The position numbers were made by a program, and so were the translations under genes. A stretch of 46,445 bases of DNA, taken from contig JAGXNP010000004.1 of assembly GCA_019894885.1 (NCBI GenBank), forward strand, positions 1 to 46,445, given 5' to 3'. The stretch comes from Promethearchaeota archaeon. GTDB taxonomy: Archaea; Asgardarchaeota; Lokiarchaeia; Sigyniarchaeales; SOKP01. How positions within the stretch are numbered: the first letter of the stretch is position 1; each line of letters starts with the position of its first letter. This document shows, in pieces, positions 42,286-46,445 of this stretch. The notes under the pieces are model-generated. The model was not told the origin of the DNA, did not search any database, and was given only the letters and a program-made list of their open reading frames with translations.

Positions 42286-43518
42286 ATGATATTATTCGAA
42301 AATAGAAAAGAATTATTGCTCAACATAATTAAATGGGGGAATAATCCTTTTAAAAAATTTGTTAGTACAGGTGAGATTAAGGAGGGTTTAGATTTAGTTA
42401 ATTCGAGAATAGACTTAATTCAAAAAATTAAAGAACTAGTAGAAAGTGAGACTAACTTTATTCTTCCTATTATAGGGGACGTAGGTTCCGGAAAAACTCA
42501 TCTCTTTTGGGCTTTAAGAAATAATCTTTATTATTATAATACAATTTATATTTCACTTGAATATGTCTATAAAAAGCTTTTTTCTAATATTTATTCTGAA
42601 TTTATAGAAAATCTCGAAATGGAACCCTTGAAATTTATCGTAAATCAATTATGTGACAAATGGGGCGCATTAGAAAGAAAATTTGGATTCTTTCATGTTG
42701 CAGACATCGAAAAAGTGCGAAAATACGCTTTCGAACAGCTTTCAGATAAATATAACGAAGTAGGACCTGAAACGCTAATGGATGTGATAAATGGAATTAC
42801 AATCCATCAATTAGACCCATATAAGAAAATCGAAGCAGAGAGATGGTTACTCGGTGAACTGATGGATGAAAAGGAATTATCAACATTAAATCTCGCTCAC
42901 GATCTTCGTAAAGGGAAAAACGCTTATCTAATGCTAAGACTTCTCATTGAAAACTCTAAATCGGGAACAATTCTATTTATAGACGATTTTGGAAAGATAA
43001 TTTCAATTATGAGTCCCCAATCTAAACAAGTTGAAGAGATTTTCGATCCTAGTTGGTTATATGGAACCGAAGAGACTTCAAACGATATCGCTGCTGACAA
43101 AATATTTAACAAAATCGTTCAACTTCAATATGTTAAAGGTTTGCGTATAATTATTACCTTGAAATCAAAGGAATCTCTAGTAGATATCCGGAAGAAATAT
43201 AAAGAGAAAAATCCTGAACTATTATCTTCTATAAGGGAACCATTTTATCTTTTAGAATTCAAAGAAGAAGATATTTACGAGTTATACAGTAATACAATGA
43301 GTAAATTTTATGAAAGCATTGATAAGTCCGATTTTACTAAGGAGTTCCAAAATCCTTTTTACCCCTTAAATAAGCGCATTTTAAAATATGTATTTGAAAA
43401 AGCTGAAGGTAATCCAAGAGCGATTATAAAATTATTAATAAAAATTTTCAACGAGATAATATATTCAAACGAATCTATTGATGTAATTCTTAAAGATTAT
43501 GAAAATACTAGTAGTTAA
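42286..43518 (+). CDS. AAA/STAND-type P-loop ATPase
   Basis: 410 residues. Walker A is GDVGSGKTHL (about residue 65), Walker B is TILFIDDFGKI, then a sensor-like RIIITLKSKES and a C-terminal winged-helix-like region with EGNPRAIIKLLIKIF, as in Orc/Cdc6-like and STAND ATPases. An inserted helical region lies between Walker A and B. No DNA-binding or effector domain is obvious. With the preceding 212-residue gene it makes a two-gene unit. Roles could be DNA handling, defence or complex remodelling; the sequence does not choose. Confidence 0.8.
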   Translation: MILFENRKELLLNIIKWGNNPFKKFVSTGEIKEGLDLVNSRIDLIQKIKELVESETNFILPIIGDVGSGKTHLFWALRNNLYYYNTIYISLEYVYKKLFSNIYSEFIENLEMEPLKFIVNQLCDKWGALERKFGFFHVADIEKVRKYAFEQLSDKYNEVGPETLMDVINGITIHQLDPYKKIEAERWLLGELMDEKELSTLNLAHDLRKGKNAYLMLRLLIENSKSGTILFIDDFGKIISIMSPQSKQVEEIFDPSWLYGTEETSNDIAADKIFNKIVQLQYVKGLRIIITLKSKESLVDIRKKYKEKNPELLSSIREPFYLLEFKEEDIYELYSNTMSKFYESIDKSDFTKEFQNPFYPLNKRILKYVFEKAEGNPRAIIKLLIKIFNEIIYSNESIDVILKDYENTSS

Positions 43519-43524
43519 ATAAAA

Positions 43525-44898
43525 CTAAATATCAGTCTTATTGTTAGTTAGATTGTCAAGTGCATTGTTTTCAGATACCCTTTTTTCTTCAATATTTAAC
43601 TTTTTTTTTCTGAGAAAGTTTTGGAATTCCCTTTCGTTTATTTTTCCTGAGTCTAAAGCACCACTATTAATTAAATATTGTTTAAAATCTCTAACAACTA
43701 CGATAACTTCCTCTGGTTTAAAGGCTTTCCTAAGGATTAGACCTTTTCTTTCTAATGTGTATTCAGAATACCACCAGTAAAAGCATATAGACACTACTAA
43801 AATCAAAAAGTTGTTTAGCAGACTTATCTGATTTCTATCAGTATAAGATCCTGTTAATGCACCAGCTCCAGTTATCATGACAATTTGGCCTTCAATATAT
43901 AAAATGGTAAAAGCAAAAAGTAAAAAAGCTAAATTGTTCTCATTTAAAATTCTAAACCTAGTAACTTTTGTTCCTAATCCCTTTAAAACCATTATCGCAG
44001 TAAAGATCATTAAAAGAACATCCATTAATATTCTAAAAATATCAATTCCCCCAACTTGAGCAACGCTTCTAAACGAGTTTATAAAACTAAAGGATCTATA
44101 CCAAATTATAATCCAAATTAAAATATAAAATATTGAGGAAAATACATTTGGAGTTTCATTTCTTTTACTTTTAATAAATATAGTAATTAAACGCCAAGAT
44201 GTAATAACAATAACTGCAAACATAGCAATATTCCAACCATTAAACCATAAAAATGGATCAAAAGGATCACCAACATTAGCCTCAAAATAATCAATGAATC
44301 CAAAATATGTGCCTATTTGGATTAAAACAGGGACTGCTAAGGCTAAAATTAGAAATATTGAACTTAGGAATTGATTCCTTTTAAAGTCGTCTTTATCTTT
44401 TAATATCCAATTGTCAGCTTTTATAGAATATTGTTCAAATCCTGCTTTAATAAAAAAGATTTGAATAATATTCCAACCAAAATATATACCAACAAAAAAA
44501 TATGGAAGAATGTAATCCCATCTCAAGAATTGAATCGGGAATTCTGGAAGAGAAGTAAAAATAAAATATAATGCAATAATGACCACGCTAATTCCAAATG
44601 CGATTATTAAACTTAAAATCTTCTTTCTACCAAATTTTTTATCAGGTGAAAATAAAAATAATTTCATTTTTGGAACTACTCCAGAAATCATTAAAAATAT
44701 AAATGCTAATGAGAAAGTTGATGCAATAAATAGTAACACATTTCCAATAATTGGATTTGCAATAAAACTAAGTAAAGAAATCACTACAACTACAATAAAA
44801 AATGTAATTGTATAAAAAATATGACTTGGTTCAAATATTTTATGAAATAATTTGCTTAATCTCTCTATTATCTTTGAATACTTGCTAGTTTCATTCAT
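43525..44898 (-). CDS. Polytopic membrane protein, about 10 TM helices
   Basis: 457 residues with about ten hydrophobic segments, all in the first 390 residues, and a cytosolic Lys/Glu/Asn-rich tail of about 65 residues. Between helices there are aromatic-rich loops (SWRLITIFI, WYRSFSFINSF). No transporter or enzyme signature is visible. It stands alone and is convergent with the ATPase gene, six bases apart. I do not recognise a family; a sensor or channel-like role would be speculation. Confidence 0.7.
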   Translation of the reverse strand: MNETSKYSKIIERLSKLFHKIFEPSHIFYTITFFIVVVVISLLSFIANPIIGNVLLFIASTFSLAFIFLMISGVVPKMKLFLFSPDKKFGRKKILSLIIAFGISVVIIALYFIFTSLPEFPIQFLRWDYILPYFFVGIYFGWNIIQIFFIKAGFEQYSIKADNWILKDKDDFKRNQFLSSIFLILALAVPVLIQIGTYFGFIDYFEANVGDPFDPFLWFNGWNIAMFAVIVITSWRLITIFIKSKRNETPNVFSSIFYILIWIIIWYRSFSFINSFRSVAQVGGIDIFRILMDVLLMIFTAIMVLKGLGTKVTRFRILNENNLAFLLFAFTILYIEGQIVMITGAGALTGSYTDRNQISLLNNFLILVVSICFYWWYSEYTLERKGLILRKAFKPEEVIVVVRDFKQYLINSGALDSGKINEREFQNFLRKKKLNIEEKRVSENNALDNLTNNKTDI

Positions 44899-45013
44899 AA
44901 ATTTATACCCTCCAATACATAATTTAATGAAATCATCATTCTATTTATATCATGTTAAATATTAATAATCCAATTCTATTTCGATGACTTTCTTAGGAGA
45001 CGGATGTTACTAA

Positions 45014-45208
45014 AAAACTTTATCAAATTGTATCAAAATCACAGTCGAGATACCTCCTAGTCCTCCTGAGCCAGAAACAGAGCCAGAACCAAGGCCTTCG
45101 CCGGGAGGGATACCCGGTTATGAATTAATATCTCTAATTTCAACAATGCTAATTACTACAGGCTTATTAACTTTAGTTCTAAGTAAACGAAATAAGCTTA
45201 GAAAGTAA
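45014..45208 (+). pseudogene. C-terminal remnant of a surface-anchored protein
   Basis: A 64-codon open stretch lacks any start and follows a stop codon. It reads KTLSNCIKITVEIPP, a Pro/Glu-rich linker (PPEPETEPEPRPSPGG), then IPGYELISLISTMLITTGLLTLVLS and a Lys/Arg end: a classic stalk, transmembrane anchor and stop-transfer. The first residues match the domain end TLSNCIEVVVG of the next gene, so it is the end of a paralogue whose body has been lost. A short T run follows at 45226-45236. Confidence 0.6.
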
Positions 45209-45437
45209 AATAACCTTAACTTAATCCTTTTTTTTTAAAGTTTTAAATTTTAAAAGATAGCATTTGATGGAATTCTATCTTGCTACAACTTCAGTTTCTT
45301 CCCTTTTCCTAACAATCTCTAATCATTTTATAAGAACATTATCGCACACTCAACTTTTTATACTACAATTAATTAAGATAACTCAACGATAATCTAAAAA
45401 AAATCTATTTTAATCATAAAAGAGTGCGAAATAAAAA

Positions 45438-46445
45438 ATGAGTTATTTAAAAACAAAAACAACTAAAAAAATTATTTTAATTTCATTGATCATTGTCTTT
45501 ATGTGGACTTCAATTGAATATGGGGCCAATAATTTCACTGCTTATGCTCCTCCTATCCCTGACGAATTCAATATAGAAAATAATCTCGCAACGGCGTCAA
45601 TTAACTCTCTTCACAATTACACAATGACGACAGGCTATACATATAATTGGATCGATGTTTCAGGGGGAACAGAACTTTTATTAGGTGATGATGGTTATTC
45701 GACCCAATCTTTACCCTTTGATTTTCCTTTTTATAATCAAACTTTTTCGACGATATATTTATGCTCAAACGGATATCTTAGTTTCAATGATTCTTCTCCG
45801 GATTATTGGATCAACGATCCACTTCCATCGGGAGACCCGGATAATTATTATTTAATCGCTCCTTTTTGGGATGATCTAATACCAGCTTCTGGTGGAGGAA
45901 GTGGAAATATTTATGTGCAATCTTTTGGCACTTATTGGGTTGCAGAATGGCTAGATATAATAGTTTGGCCATCAGGTCCCTTGGTTGGAACGTTTGAAGT
46001 GATATTACATGAATCGGGAGAAATAATCTTTAACTACGATTATCTTAGCTATACTGGTGGTGGATATACATGTGGGTTAAATTTAGGCGCGGACGTACAA
46101 TATTACAATTCATATCAAGGCTTAAACGATTCAACTGATAATTTTGCGATATTTTTTACTTATACACCTGGTGATTTTATATTATCATCTAACGCGGGAG
46201 CTCCGGATGATGATGGCAATTTTGATTTATCTTGGACGAGTGCAGTGGGAGCTGTATCTTACTCTATATATGAATATTCTAGTTATATCACTGAAATCAA
46301 TGGAAGTTTAACCCTTTTAGGAGCAGGAATAACAGATCTTTCTCTGGTTTTAAGTGATTATACTAATGGAATATACTATTTCATAGTTGTTGCTCATAAT
46401 AATTATGGAGAGACACTTTCAAATTGCATTGAGGTTGTTGTAGGT
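45438..46445 (+). CDS. Large secreted surface protein, N-terminal part (runs off the window)
   Basis: The ATG at 45438 opens a frame with no stop up to the window end (336 codons). A Lys/Thr start and a hydrophobic segment (IILISLIIVFMWTSIEYGA) form a signal peptide. A beta domain follows (STIYLCSNGYLSF, then LIAPFWDDLIPASGGG, then GTFEVILHESGEIIFNY) that resembles NIDO-like or choice-of-anchor extracellular domains. From about residue 250 comes an Ig/FN3-like module (FDLSWTSAVGAVSYSIYEYSS, GIYYFIVVAHNNYGETLSN). The preceding 45014-45208 remnant looks like the C-terminus of a relative, so the full gene probably ends in a membrane anchor. Confidence 0.8.
   Translation, partial: MSYLKTKTTKKIILISLIIVFMWTSIEYGANNFTAYAPPIPDEFNIENNLATASINSLHNYTMTTGYTYNWIDVSGGTELLLGDDGYSTQSLPFDFPFYNQTFSTIYLCSNGYLSFNDSSPDYWINDPLPSGDPDNYYLIAPFWDDLIPASGGGSGNIYVQSFGTYWVAEWLDIIVWPSGPLVGTFEVILHESGEIIFNYDYLSYTGGGYTCGLNLGADVQYYNSYQGLNDSTDNFAIFFTYTPGDFILSSNAGAPDDDGNFDLSWTSAVGAVSYSIYEYSSYITEINGSLTLLGAGITDLSLVLSDYTNGIYYFIVVAHNNYGETLSNCIEVVVG

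Noticed and set aside
1-46445. CRISPR arrays, tRNA/rRNA genes and insertion sequences
   Set aside because: I looked for regularly spaced repeats, tRNA T-arm GGTTCGA-like boxes with matching stems, and transposase motifs with terminal repeats, and found none convincing.

Overview
This is about 46 kb of AT-rich archaeal DNA. The ribosome-binding sites are the archaeal GGTGA(T) type, promoters carry TTTATATA-like TATA boxes, and many genes start with TTG or GTG. Two Roadblock/LC7 proteins, a longin/Roadblock-like protein, a leucine-rich-repeat protein, a von Willebrand A plus double zinc-finger (RING-like) protein and very large secreted, membrane-anchored proteins together point to an Asgard archaeon, most likely Lokiarchaeia-like. 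That placement is an inference from gene content; no rRNA or tRNA gene was seen.

Layout. 0-3.1 kb: the C-terminal part of an MttB-superfamily methyltransferase, a PIG-L/LmbE deacetylase and a GPH-type sugar transporter. 3.1-15.6 kb: a redox/metal-cofactor island. It has two MinD-type ATPases with built-in ferredoxin domains, an Mrp/NBP35 ATPase, four small NifX/NifB-like (orange-protein-like, ORP) proteins, a NifU-like scaffold, a Gly/Arg-rich DUF5320-like protein, a short DtxR/MntR-like repressor, an ABC-2 exporter, a DUF89 phosphatase and an MFS carrier. Several promoters in the island, and that of an OsmC gene at 21.5 kb, share the palindrome TGAAT-N4-ATTCA placed at or next to the TATA box. 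I read this as one regulon and as the most interesting system in the window. A decayed zinc-finger gene lies just downstream of the MinD pair.

15.7-26 kb: anaerobic and acyl-CoA metabolism. There is a glycyl radical enzyme, an HEAT-like/LRR protein, two tandem enoyl-CoA hydratase paralogues, an OsmC peroxidase-like protein, an acyl-CoA thioesterase, an APC permease, an NrdG2-type radical SAM enzyme with a small partner, and an acyl-CoA dehydrogenase. 26-31 kb: a PfkB kinase, two small membrane proteins, an N-formylglutamate amidohydrolase-like enzyme, a winged-helix protein, a metallo-beta-lactamase hydrolase and two divergent Roadblock proteins.

31-46.4 kb: a 1400-residue extracellular protein with a charged cytoplasmic tail, an M20 peptidase, the vWA/zinc-finger protein whose layout recalls TFIIH p44/Ssl1, methionyl-tRNA synthetase, an unrecognised 414-residue protein, a two-gene AAA-ATPase module, a 10-TM membrane protein, a C-terminal remnant of a surface protein, and the start of a paralogous surface protein that runs off the window. 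Several small genes, pseudogenes and corrected starts were read directly from the nucleotides.
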